A DNA stretch of 64,000 nucleotides from Adhaeribacter aerolatus. Lineage in GTDB: Bacteria > Bacteroidota > Bacteroidia > Cytophagales > Hymenobacteraceae. The notes beneath the pieces were generated by a model. That model did no database searches. It saw only the letters and a list, made by a program, of their open reading frames with translations, and was not told the DNA's origin. Both the position numbers and the translations under genes were made by a program. Of this stretch, positions 1 to 7,586 are shown piece by piece; within the stretch, counting starts at the first letter, position 1; each line of letters opens with the position of its first letter. The stretch covers positions 1 to 64,000 of the forward strand of contig NZ_BJYS01000020.1 in assembly GCF_007991635.1 (NCBI RefSeq), read 5' to 3'.

Positions 1-61
1 AGTTGCTTTATCGGTTTAAGTGGGTGGCGTTTATGAAAACATCTGAGATCGGGACATGGTT

Positions 62-397
62 TTAGGTTAGAGCGCGCCGGCAAAAATAACCGGATAAGGC
101 AGCCAAGCCGCCTACCAGCCCACCTAGTAGAGCAGTAACTACCAGGAGCAGCCAGGACTGAGGCAAAGTAAACAGCGTTGCTACCCGGCTTGTGAGGAGG
201 CCATCGTTACGCAGATGAAAAAACAAGCTTAAACCGAGCCACCCTAAACCTATTCCTCCAAAACCTGCCCAGAAAGCGTCGCCCGCCCGTTGCGCCAGCC
301 AAAAGGCCAGCACAAAAGCTGCTATGGCCAGTATCCACCAGGGTAATACCCACTGCAAAGCAAAACCCAGAACTAAAAGCAACAGAAATAATCGCAT
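62..397 (-). CDS. Small multi-pass membrane protein
   Basis: Encodes 111 residues that are almost entirely hydrophobic, with about four predicted membrane segments (roughly residues 1-15, 18-36, 43-60 and 78-105) and few charged residues, ending in an Arg-Arg motif that suggests a cytoplasmic C-terminus. No family is recognised. It starts at an ATG and lies downstream of nothing visible on this strand; the acylase gene on the same strand ends about 100 bases upstream, so the two could be co-transcribed. Function unknown; an inner-membrane protein is the safest statement. Confidence 0.6.
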   Translation of the reverse strand: MRLFLLLLVLGFALQWVLPWWILAIAAFVLAFWLAQRAGDAFWAGFGGIGLGWLGLSLFFHLRNDGLLTSRVATLFTLPQSWLLLVVTALLGGLVGGLAALSGYFCRRALT

Positions 398-494
398 GAA
401 CTTGGCTGTAAAAGGTTAGAAATTAAAGGTTAATGGTTGAAGGTTTGAAATGTAAGCGATGTAATACAAGCGATCAATAATTAAATTAAATCCC

Positions 495-2927
495 CTATTT
501 TTTCTGCAAACTTAATTTAGAAATAATTTGGGCAGATGCTTCGGCCGGCGATTGTAAATATACCAGTTCGCGCAGTTTGCCCTGACGCCAGGTTTCCAGC
601 AGGTTATCGTAATAAAAGCTACCGGGGTTGCCCGATTGGCCACCGGGGTAAATACCGTAACCTTTTACCTGCGGCCCCAAAGCCACTACCATGCGCCACG
701 ATGGCCCATTCCGCTCCGAAGTGGCATTAACAATATTGCGTCCTCCGCCTATAAATATGTTTTCGTGACCAAAGCCGGGCAACTTAGCCAAATGCTGCAC
801 CGAAGTGCCTTTGTGGTTGGCCCATTGCCATTTTTTACCCATCGGTCCGTGCTGTTCCGCTAACGAATCGATGGTAGAGATAAAGGTTTGTTGCGCCAAC
901 AGCGGCAGCGTTTCTTTGGCCGGGGTGTTAATATTATCGTACCATTTGGCCTGCGGATCCTGCAAAATCAAATGCCAGGTGCGGTCGCGGTTGGGGTAAC
1001 GCATTTGCAAGCCTGTTTTGCTGCCAAATTCATCATCCCAGATGGCTTTGCTTAGCGCTTGCCACCATACTTCAAATAAGGTCGGACTAATCAGGTGGGG
1101 GTGGTTATAATATTCCCAATCCGAAAGCTCCCGCAATGCCATTAGCTGGGTTTTGTTCAGTTTATTTTTATCTAACTGAGCGAGCAGCGCAGGCAGCACG
1201 GTTTGGGCATTAATATTAAAATTGTCGTTCTGCAACTGGCGCATACTATCCGGCGATATTTTCTGCATAGCGCTCAGTCGCTGGTTTATCCGGATTGCCC
1301 GGTCAGCCGGAGCAAACTCCCAGTTAATGTAATACGGGTAATCGGGACCGGCCGAAAACTGGTTGGCCGAGGAAACAAATCCCTGCGCCGGATTTTTCAC
1401 GTGCGGATGGTGGGCCGGCGGTACCCAGCCTTGCCAGTCGTGTTTCGTATCGGTGCCATCCAAGGTAAACTTGCCCTGGTTCTTCCATTTCAGCGGATAC
1501 CGGCCGTTGGGCCACAAAGCAATATCCTGGTGCACATCGGCGTAAACAAAATTCTGGGCTGGCGCTACGTAATATTGCAAGGCCTGCTGGTAATCTTGGT
1601 AATTGCGGGCGCGGTTAAGTAAGTAAAAAGTGCGGAGCTCGTTCGATTTGTCGTGGGCTATCCAGCGCATGGCGTGGCTTACCGGGGTTTGCTCATTAAA
1701 GGCTTTTTCCGGCCGGTCGTATACTACCGGGCCGTGGTGGGTATAATAAACCGTATCGGAGCGGGTAGCGCCGCCTCTTATTTTAAATTTTTCAATTACC
1801 CGTCGCACCGGTTTCCACTGGTTATCGTGCCAGTAAAGTTTTTTGGCAGCATCTTTAAACTTAATCTGGTACCAATCCATCACGTCGGCATCTACGTTGG
1901 TTACGCCCCAGCTTACCTCTTTGTTAAACCCAATAATAACGCCGGGTGCGCCCGGAATAGAAACGCCGTACACGTTTACGCCCGGTGCCACCAGTTGCAA
2001 CTGGTACCAGATAGAAGGTAAATTTAATTGCAAATGGGGGTCGTTGGCCAGCATGGGATAACCCGTGGTGGTTCTGGTTCCGGCTACGGCCCAGTTATTA
2101 CTACCTAGCTCAGCGGGTGGCTCCTGCTCCAGCACCTTATTGGAGAACGCCGCAGTAAAATTCTCCGGGGCGGCCGGTATCTGCAACGGGGTAAAATCTA
2201 ATGGGGTACCTACCGGCACAATGGGTTCTTCGCGGAACGGATAATCCGGAAATAAATCGTGCACCACTTCCGGACCGTACTTTCGCAGAATATTGGTCAT
2301 GCGCAAATCGTTGGAGCGGCCGGCCAAATCGTACGCCATAACTTTTAGCAGCAAAGCGCATTTTAACGGCGTCCAGGGTTCGGGGCCGTAATCCAGTAAT
2401 TTATATTCCAGGGGGTACGTTTTATGCGTAAGCTGGGCGATGTAGGCGTTTACCCCGGCCGTATAACTTTCCAGCATAGCTCGGGTAGTCGGGTCGGCCA
2501 TCATGCCGGTCAGCGATTGCTGCGCGCCGTATACCATGCCCATCCGCCGCTGAAACCGGTCGAAGTCGATGGCCTGGCTGCCAATAATTTCGGAGATGCG
2601 CCCGGCCGCCGCATGGGTCTGGAATTCCATTTGCCACAAGCGGTCGCGGGCCGTTATGTAGCCCTGGGCAAAATATAGGTCGTGGTCATTCTGGGCAAAA
2701 ACGTGCGGAATACGACTCTGGTCGAACAGGATAGTAATATTTCCTTGTACGCCAGTCAGTGTTAATTCTGTTTCGGCCATCAGTTGCTTGCTTTCGGCCT
2801 GCTGCCAGAAACCTGTAAACGGACTCAAAAATTTACCAACCGGCGGAACACTGCCAATTTTGGTATCGAGCACAAATATTAAAGCCAAAAGAACAATTAA
2901 GGAGAGAACTGCCCGAAACCACTTCAT
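495..2927 (-). CDS. Penicillin acylase family protein (peptidase S45, Ntn hydrolase)
   Basis: An 810-residue secreted N-terminal-nucleophile hydrolase that cleaves amide bonds of acylated compounds such as beta-lactams or acyl-homoserine lactones; the real substrate cannot be told from sequence. Residues 1-20 form a signal peptide or membrane anchor. The A-chain region (about 50-270) carries the family pattern HVFAQNDHDLYFAQGY and ARDRLWQMEF. The motif GSNNWAVAG places the autocatalytic cleavage before Ser276, which would become the N-terminal nucleophile of the B chain (about 535 residues). Asn-rich and Arg motifs typical of the B chain follow (LANDPHLQL, NGPSWRMV). Length is normal for the family and the gene is intact. 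Acylase-type amidase is firm; substrate is open (quorum-signal acylase is a reasonable alternative to antibiotic acylase). Confidence 0.93.
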   Translation of the reverse strand: MKWFRAVLSLIVLLALIFVLDTKIGSVPPVGKFLSPFTGFWQQAESKQLMAETELTLTGVQGNITILFDQSRIPHVFAQNDHDLYFAQGYITARDRLWQMEFQTHAAAGRISEIIGSQAIDFDRFQRRMGMVYGAQQSLTGMMADPTTRAMLESYTAGVNAYIAQLTHKTYPLEYKLLDYGPEPWTPLKCALLLKVMAYDLAGRSNDLRMTNILRKYGPEVVHDLFPDYPFREEPIVPVGTPLDFTPLQIPAAPENFTAAFSNKVLEQEPPAELGSNNWAVAGTRTTTGYPMLANDPHLQLNLPSIWYQLQLVAPGVNVYGVSIPGAPGVIIGFNKEVSWGVTNVDADVMDWYQIKFKDAAKKLYWHDNQWKPVRRVIEKFKIRGGATRSDTVYYTHHGPVVYDRPEKAFNEQTPVSHAMRWIAHDKSNELRTFYLLNRARNYQDYQQALQYYVAPAQNFVYADVHQDIALWPNGRYPLKWKNQGKFTLDGTDTKHDWQGWVPPAHHPHVKNPAQGFVSSANQFSAGPDYPYYINWEFAPADRAIRINQRLSAMQKISPDSMRQLQNDNFNINAQTVLPALLAQLDKNKLNKTQLMALRELSDWEYYNHPHLISPTLFEVWWQALSKAIWDDEFGSKTGLQMRYPNRDRTWHLILQDPQAKWYDNINTPAKETLPLLAQQTFISTIDSLAEQHGPMGKKWQWANHKGTSVQHLAKLPGFGHENIFIGGGRNIVNATSERNGPSWRMVVALGPQVKGYGIYPGGQSGNPGSFYYDNLLETWRQGKLRELVYLQSPAEASAQIISKLSLQKK

Positions 2928-3258
2928 AATTTAAGTTTATAGCGGATTCAAGATACTTAATTTATAGAAATAATAAAGAGGATAATATTTTTCTAAAGCG
3001 GGTAGTACCGCATGGCTTTGTTAGCGGACGTTTCGCCAGGCTCCTGTTGCGGCCTGGTTACCCGCAACAGGAGCCTTAATGCTAAACTATTAATTGATGC
3101 CCAGAAGTGAGTGCCACCAGTAAGGAAATACTTTATTTTCTATATATAAAAGTTTATATGGTATATTCGTTGGTTCAGGTGCGTTTATACAATCTTATTG
3201 TCTATATTAACACTAGTAGTGCATATATACCGTAGAAAATGGATATCTAAACACCATT
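2928..3258. other. Intergenic region with a strong 15-bp hairpin
   Basis: No gene is seen in this 331-base stretch between divergent genes. It holds a perfect stem of 15 bp (arms 3038-3052 and 3062-3076, loop of 9) with no T-run on either side, so it does not look like a terminator. Just before it is TTTGTTAGCGGACG, whose GTTAGC core resembles the end of the cassette-like site at 25471-25478. An AT-rich segment follows (3115-3245). Confidence 0.6.
3038..3076. repeat. Perfect 15-bp inverted repeat
   Basis: Arms AGGCTCCTGTTGCGG and CCGCAACAGGAGCCT enclose a 9-base loop. The GC-rich stem stands in an AT-rich intergenic region and has no poly-T on either side. It may be a REP-like or recombination-related palindrome; it is upstream of the acylase gene on its strand and so could also lie in that gene's 5' region. 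Confidence 0.7.
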
Positions 3259-3300
3259 ATGGTGTTTATACACAAGTTGGGCGGTAGTAAAAGAAAAAAA

Positions 3301-3645
3301 ATGCTGACTATTAGTGAACTAGAAGATGCTGTCGAAAGAGATACTGAAACGAGTAGAATAAAAGAGTTGGCCGTTCTTTTGATTTCAGCGATGAGAGATT
3401 GGCCAACTTTTAATCAAGTATTGATTAATGATTTTGTAAGAGAGGCAAAGGCATATTTCGGAAATCCTTTAACAATAAAACAAATTGAAAGTAAAGAATT
3501 TATTCTTGAAGAAGAACTTTCAGCTTGGAGAGCAGAGGCAGGCTCAGCATTAGCCGAAATGATTGATATATCCAGCAGGTTCGAAAACGAAGATAATTTT
3601 GACAGAATAATCGAAAATATACTTAAAAAGTATAAAGAAAAATAA
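3301..3645 (+). CDS. Orphan hypothetical protein (cassette-like gene)
   Basis: Encodes a 114-residue acidic, probably helical soluble protein with no signal peptide and no family I recognise. An in-frame upstream ATG at 3259 would add 14 residues, but that ATG sits inside an 8-bp perfect hairpin (arms 3248-3255 and 3261-3268), so the start at 3301 is preferred. The gene is clearly more AT-rich than its neighbours, which suggests transfer. Its stop codon is followed after six bases by an attC-like palindrome, the arrangement of an integron gene cassette (orphan gene plus recombination site). No function is proposed. Confidence 0.6.
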   Translation: MLTISELEDAVERDTETSRIKELAVLLISAMRDWPTFNQVLINDFVREAKAYFGNPLTIKQIESKEFILEEELSAWRAEAGSALAEMIDISSRFENEDNFDRIIENILKKYKEK

Positions 3646-3651
3646 GCCATC

Positions 3652-3719
3652 GCCCAACACCGTGTATACTAAACCCCTGCTTCGCTACGGGTTTCGCATA
3701 CACGCGGTACGTTAGTTGG
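3652..3719 (+). repeat. attC-like recombination site (integron cassette type)
   Basis: Begins with GCCCAAC (3652-3658), which fits the attC end consensus RYYYAAC, and ends with GTTAGTT (3711-3717), close to GTTRRRY. Between them the arms pair imperfectly: AAACCC 3671-3676 with GGGTTT 3689-3694, GTGTAT 3662-3667 with ATACAC 3698-3703, then CC with GG and AAC with GTT, leaving unpaired bases mostly on the right arm. Size (about 66 bp), end motifs, extrahelical bases and position six bases after a stop codon all match attC architecture. No integron integrase is in the window, so this would be an isolated (CALIN-type) site or a look-alike repeat. Confidence 0.5.
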
Positions 3720-3765
3720 TATTAAAAAATATGTAAGTTCTTAATCACTGTAAATCAACCCAAAA

Positions 3766-4023
3766 ATGAAACCGAAGATATCAGAAGTTATAGAGGGTTA
3801 TACTATCAAATATCACGCAAACGGCGAAACCATATGGTCTAAGGGCAAGATTATAGATGGCCGACCGGACGGCTATTGGGAATGGTATAGAATTGACGGC
3901 ACGATAAAGCGCTCAGGGCATTTTAACCAGGGAGAGCCGATTGGTGAATGGACCACCTATGACGCATCAGGAAAGGTTTATAAGGTGACAAAGAAAAAAC
4001 AACAAACGCTCAATAAAGTATAA
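3766..4023 (+). CDS. MORN/YwqK-like small protein
   Basis: An 85-residue cytoplasmic protein with two to three degenerate repeats of the MORN-2/YwqK type (about residues 14-75): HANGETIWSKGKIIDGRPDGYWEWY, DGTIKRSGHFNQGEPIGEWTTY, DASGKVYKV. Such beta-hairpin repeats are common in Bacteroidota proteins annotated as YwqK-family antitoxins, but that label says little about function. The gene lies just after the attC-like site and on the same strand as the preceding orphan gene, so it may be the next cassette or the resident gene downstream of one. The start ATG follows an A-rich leader, usual for Bacteroidota. Confidence 0.75.
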   Translation: MKPKISEVIEGYTIKYHANGETIWSKGKIIDGRPDGYWEWYRIDGTIKRSGHFNQGEPIGEWTTYDASGKVYKVTKKKQQTLNKV

Positions 4024-4102
4024 AAAAAACAGACTTGGTACGGCTTCAAGAGCTAAGAGTTAGCAAGCTTACGCTTAACCTTAATTAACAACAGTTAATA
4101 AA

Positions 4103-5176
4103 CTAATTACCCAAAACGCCGCCCCGCAGGTTGTACACCTCGCCGGTAAAACCGGCTTCCTGCACCAAAGTGGCCGCGGCCAAACTGCGCTGGCCCGTGC
4201 CGCAACAAAATACAATGGTTTTGTCGGCGGGCAATTGCGTTAACTGCTCCGGTAAATCAGCGAACGGAATATTGACGCCACCCAGGTTATAAGAGGTAAA
4301 CTCCTGGGGTTCCCGCACATCTACCAGGTAAGGCTGATCTTCTTCCTGCTCCAGCCACTCGGTTAGCTCCATTAAAGAAACCTGGGCTACGGGGGGTTTG
4401 GTTACCTGGCAGCTTTCCGGAGCGGCAGTTTGTGGCAATGGCTGGTCGGCCGCCGCACTCCGCCGGACCGTAAAAATACTCGTGCGGGCTTCCAGGGCAT
4501 CCAGCAACAATAACTTACCCGAGAGCGGAGTTCCAATACCACAAATAAGTTTAATTACTTCGTTGGCCATGTACAAACCGATGAGGCCGGGCAGCACACC
4601 CACTACGCCAATGTCGGCGCAGTTCGGCGATTCGTCGGCAGCGGGCGGCGTGGGATACAAACAGCGGTACGTGGGGCCGCCCTGGTAATTAAACACTGCT
4701 ACCTGCCCGTCGAACTTAAACACCGATCCAAACACCAGCGGTTTGTTCAGGGCTACGCAGGTATCGTTTACCAAATAACGCGTCGGGAAATTATCAGAGC
4801 CATCTACAATCAAATCGTACGGCTGGAAAAGCGCTGCAGCATTATCCGGGGTAAGCCGCACCGGCTGCACCTGGAATGAGACGAAAGGGTTTAGCGCAGC
4901 TAGTTTTTCGGCGGCTACTTCGGCTTTTTTACGGCCTGCATCGGCGGTAGAGAATAAAATCTGGCGCTGCAAATTGCTGTAATCCACCACATCATCATCT
5001 ACCACGCCCAAGGTACCCACCCCAGCCGCCGCTAAATATTGCAGCACCGGGCAACCCAGGCCACCCGCTCCAATTACCAGCACTTTTGCAGCCTTCAGTT
5101 TTTCCTGGCCGGCATAGCCTATTTCGGGTAATATCAGGTGCCGGTTATAGCGTTTAAGTTCTTCTTTTTGCAGCAT
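4103..5176 (-). CDS. moeB: MoeB/ThiF-family sulfur-carrier adenylyltransferase fused to rhodanese
   Basis: A 357-residue E1-like enzyme that adenylates the C-terminus of a ubiquitin-like sulfur carrier (MoaD or ThiS) for molybdopterin or thiamin synthesis. Residues 1-240 are the ThiF/MoeB domain with the nucleotide-binding GAGGLG (36-41), DxDxVxxSNLQRQ (60-72) and GSDNFPTR (126-133); Cys186 in SPNCADIG is the likely catalytic cysteine. Residues 264-357 are a rhodanese domain with active-site loop CGTGQR (Cys325-Arg330) that would pass sulfur. Unusually, the structural zinc CxxC pairs of E. coli MoeB are incomplete: TYRC keeps only Cys172 and the second CxxC is missing. It stands alone here, so MoeB, ThiF and HesA roles cannot be separated. 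Symbol is provisional. Confidence 0.88.
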   Translation of the reverse strand: MLQKEELKRYNRHLILPEIGYAGQEKLKAAKVLVIGAGGLGCPVLQYLAAAGVGTLGVVDDDVVDYSNLQRQILFSTADAGRKKAEVAAEKLAALNPFVSFQVQPVRLTPDNAAALFQPYDLIVDGSDNFPTRYLVNDTCVALNKPLVFGSVFKFDGQVAVFNYQGGPTYRCLYPTPPAADESPNCADIGVVGVLPGLIGLYMANEVIKLICGIGTPLSGKLLLLDALEARTSIFTVRRSAAADQPLPQTAAPESCQVTKPPVAQVSLMELTEWLEQEEDQPYLVDVREPQEFTSYNLGGVNIPFADLPEQLTQLPADKTIVFCCGTGQRSLAAATLVQEAGFTGEVYNLRGGVLGN

Positions 5177-5328
5177 ATCTTCTTTTTATACAAAATAAGG
5201 CGGTAAATTAAATTACTACCACGCTAAGATGCCCAAAATTCAATTAATTCAAACGAGAATTGTCTGGTGTTTTCCGGCAGAATAACTTTTTTACGGACAA
5301 CAAGTTTTTTTTCTCGCTGAACCACCCG

Positions 5329-5754
5329 CTAAGGTTTGGCTTCTTCTACCTGGCTGATTTCCGCCATTAGTTTTGCCAGTTTGGAATTTGGTTGCTGGCC
5401 ATCAAAATACCCGCTGTTGTAAGAATTACTGGTGGTTTTAATCGTAATAGAAGAATATCGGGCCGCATCGCGTTCGCGGTTATTCGTAGGCGCCGGCAAA
5501 TTAGTTAAGGCGGCCAGTTTATAGCCCGCAACCGCTTGCAGCAAATTAGCCCAGTCCTCTGCTTTGGTTTTTCTTTTAACTGATTTATCCGGTTGATTCA
5601 GCTCTTTTATAAAAGTACTATCGGCCCGGATAACAATGGTTTTCCGATACCCTCTCGTAAAAGTTTCATAGGAAAAAGCCGTTATTTTCTCGGCCTGGCC
5701 AACCAGCCAGGTCCAGACAAAAAACAAACAAAACGTAGCGAGGATTATTTTCAT
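5329..5754 (-). CDS. Secreted hypothetical protein
   Basis: Encodes about 141 residues from the ATG at 5754; a longer reading would need a TTG at 5772. Residues 1-20 (MKIILATFCLFFVWTWLVGQ) form a signal peptide without a lipobox cysteine, so a periplasmic protein is likely. The mature part has TFTRGYRKTIVIRADSTF and a segment SSITIKTTSNSYNSGYFDGQQP that look like beta strands. It resembles small Bacteroidota proteins of unknown function. Same strand as the moeB-like gene downstream (about 150 bases away). Confidence 0.65.
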   Translation of the reverse strand: MKIILATFCLFFVWTWLVGQAEKITAFSYETFTRGYRKTIVIRADSTFIKELNQPDKSVKRKTKAEDWANLLQAVAGYKLAALTNLPAPTNNRERDAARYSSITIKTTSNSYNSGYFDGQQPNSKLAKLMAEISQVEEAKP

Positions 5755-5935
5755 ATTAAACCGGGGCAGCAACCGGTAAATTCGGCGTTTACCAGCTATA
5801 TGTTACTTAACGATTGTATTACCAGGAAAATTTTAACTGTTCTTAAAAGACAGCTCTTTGCCATCCTCAATGATTTATTAATCTGCACCAGCTTAAATCA
5901 TAAAACTACTACACTTTCTTTAAAATAATAAGAAA

Positions 5936-5964
5936 CAAAAAAACCTGCTAGCAGCAGGCTTTTT
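5936..5964 (-). terminator. Rho-independent terminator of the fasciclin gene
   Basis: On the minus strand a CCTGCT/AGCAGG stem with a three-base loop is followed by seven T residues. It lies about 25 bases downstream of the fasciclin gene stop. Confidence 0.8.
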
Positions 5965-5989
5965 GGCAAATATAAATATAACTATGGGT

Positions 5990-6559
5990 TTATTGAGGAG
6001 GCAGCACGACGCCATCAAGTACATGGGTAACGCCATTGCTGGAAATAACATCGGCAGTAGTTACGTTAGCGCCATTTATCATTACCATATTGCCTTGGCG
6101 GGTAACAGTTAAGGCAGCACCATTTACCGTAGTCAGTTTCTGACCATTTTTTAAATCTTTGGCCTGTAAACGGCCAGGTACAACGTGATAAGTCAGGACG
6201 GATGCCAGCTTTGCTTTATTTTCGGGTTTTAGTAAAGTTTCGACTGTGCCAGCCGGTAATTTTTCGAAAGCTGCGTTGGTAGGGGCAAAAACGGTAAAAG
6301 GACCGCTACCCATTAAAGTTTCGGCCAGGCCTGCCGCTTTAACAGCCGCTACCAGGGTGGTATGCTCGCTGGAACCAACCGCATTCTCGACAATATTTTT
6401 AGAAGGCACCATCATGGCGCCACCTACCATTACACCCTCCTTTTTTTCGATACCAGTGGTTTTGGCCATTTTGGTTTTGGCGGCTGTTTGGGCAATAGCC
6501 GTAAAAGAACCGAAACCGGTAATTCCGGCTAACGCCACGGTTAAAATTAGTTTTTTCAT
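5990..6559 (-). CDS. Fasciclin (FAS1) domain protein, secreted
   Basis: A 189-residue exported protein: signal peptide at residues 1-23, a linker, then one FAS1 domain (about 55-189) with the diagnostic NAVGSSEHTTLVAAVKAAGL, FTVFAPTNAAFEKLP, LTYHVVPGRL and final THVLDGVVLPP. FAS1 domains mediate adhesion or bind small ligands. Length is normal for single-domain bacterial proteins. It is followed by its own terminator and appears monocistronic. Full-length and intact. Confidence 0.93.
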   Translation of the reverse strand: MKKLILTVALAGITGFGSFTAIAQTAAKTKMAKTTGIEKKEGVMVGGAMMVPSKNIVENAVGSSEHTTLVAAVKAAGLAETLMGSGPFTVFAPTNAAFEKLPAGTVETLLKPENKAKLASVLTYHVVPGRLQAKDLKNGQKLTTVNGAALTVTRQGNMVMINGANVTTADVISSNGVTHVLDGVVLPPQ

Positions 6560-6780
6560 AATTATTGGAGTTTTAAAATATCTGTTAAGGCCAGACCTAC
6601 GAAGTAACCGGCTGCTTTGGATTGGGTTACTAAAAATAAAGTTTGACGAGGAGGTTGCCCGGCTGCTTAACCGAACTTTTATATAGCCCGATTTAACCAG
6701 AACAGACCGCCCGGCACCGGCGGAATTACGCCGGCTTTGCTTTACCGGCAGCTTAATTGGTGGTGAAAGAAAGTAGAGAA

Positions 6781-7557
6781 TTACTTCAGGAAAGAATCGT
6801 AGGCAAATTTAAAAATAATGGCACTGACAATAATCAGGAAAAAGATGCGTACAAAACCGCTGCCTTTGGCAATGGCCAACCGGGCGCCTACCTGCGAACC
6901 CAGAATATTGCAAACGGCCATAGGAATGCCGATGTGATATAATATTTGCCCGGTGTACGCGAAATAAGCCAGGGCCGATAAATTAGTAGCCACATTTACC
7001 AATTTAGCCGAAGCCGAAGCCGCCAGAAAGCTAAATCCAAAAATACCCACAAACGCAAAGATGAGAAAGCTACCGGTACCCGGGCCAAAAAAGCCGTCGT
7101 AAAAACCAATACCTACGCCCAGTAAAACCGCATACAATTTTTCTTTGGCCGGCGTTAGCCGGGGCGCGTGCAGCGAACCTAAATCTTTTTTAATGAAAGT
7201 ATAAATTGCTACGCTTACGAGCAAAACCAACACCACCGGCCGCAACGCCTCCGAAGGAATATGGCTAACGGCTCGTGCCCCGATAAAAGAAAAAATAAAA
7301 GCCGCTACGGCCGCCGGCAGAATAGAGCGCCAGTTAATTTTTACCGACCGGCCGTATTGCAGCAACGCCGAGGTAGTACCCGCAATGCCCGACACTTTAC
7401 CGGTACCAAATAAGGTAGGAATAGGCACGTGGGGTAAAAACACCAGCATAGCGGGCGTCTGAATCAGGCCACCGCCACCCACAATAGAATCGATAAAACC
7501 GGCCAGGAAGGCAAAAAAGCACAAAAAAACCAGGTCGGTGGTTAAAACAGCGTCCAA
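6781..7557 (-). CDS. TSUP/TauE-SafE family anion permease
   Basis: A 258-residue inner-membrane protein with about eight membrane segments in two repeats typical of the TSUP (sulfite exporter TauE/SafE, DUF81) family. The N-terminal repeat motif IDSIVGGGGLIQTPAM (about 22-37) and the second GVGIGFYDGFFGPGTGSFLIF are characteristic. The family moves sulfite, sulfoacetate, sulfide-related or other small anions; the substrate here is unknown. The start is TTG at 7557, because a stop codon lies directly upstream in frame and no ATG comes before the first membrane segment. Complete. Confidence 0.88.
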   Translation of the reverse strand: MDAVLTTDLVFLCFFAFLAGFIDSIVGGGGLIQTPAMLVFLPHVPIPTLFGTGKVSGIAGTTSALLQYGRSVKINWRSILPAAVAAFIFSFIGARAVSHIPSEALRPVVLVLLVSVAIYTFIKKDLGSLHAPRLTPAKEKLYAVLLGVGIGFYDGFFGPGTGSFLIFAFVGIFGFSFLAASASAKLVNVATNLSALAYFAYTGQILYHIGIPMAVCNILGSQVGARLAIAKGSGFVRIFFLIIVSAIIFKFAYDSFLK

Positions 7558-7586
7558 TTACCCGAAATAAAATTTCGGCAAAGATA

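Noticed and set aside
1203-2021. Several long plus-strand frames within the penicillin acylase gene
   Set aside because: They lie wholly inside a well-supported gene on the other strand, lack domains, and reflect its codon bias.
3652-3719. Treating this palindrome as a Rho-independent terminator
   Set aside because: The stem is interrupted and no T-run follows; the end motifs fit a recombination site better.
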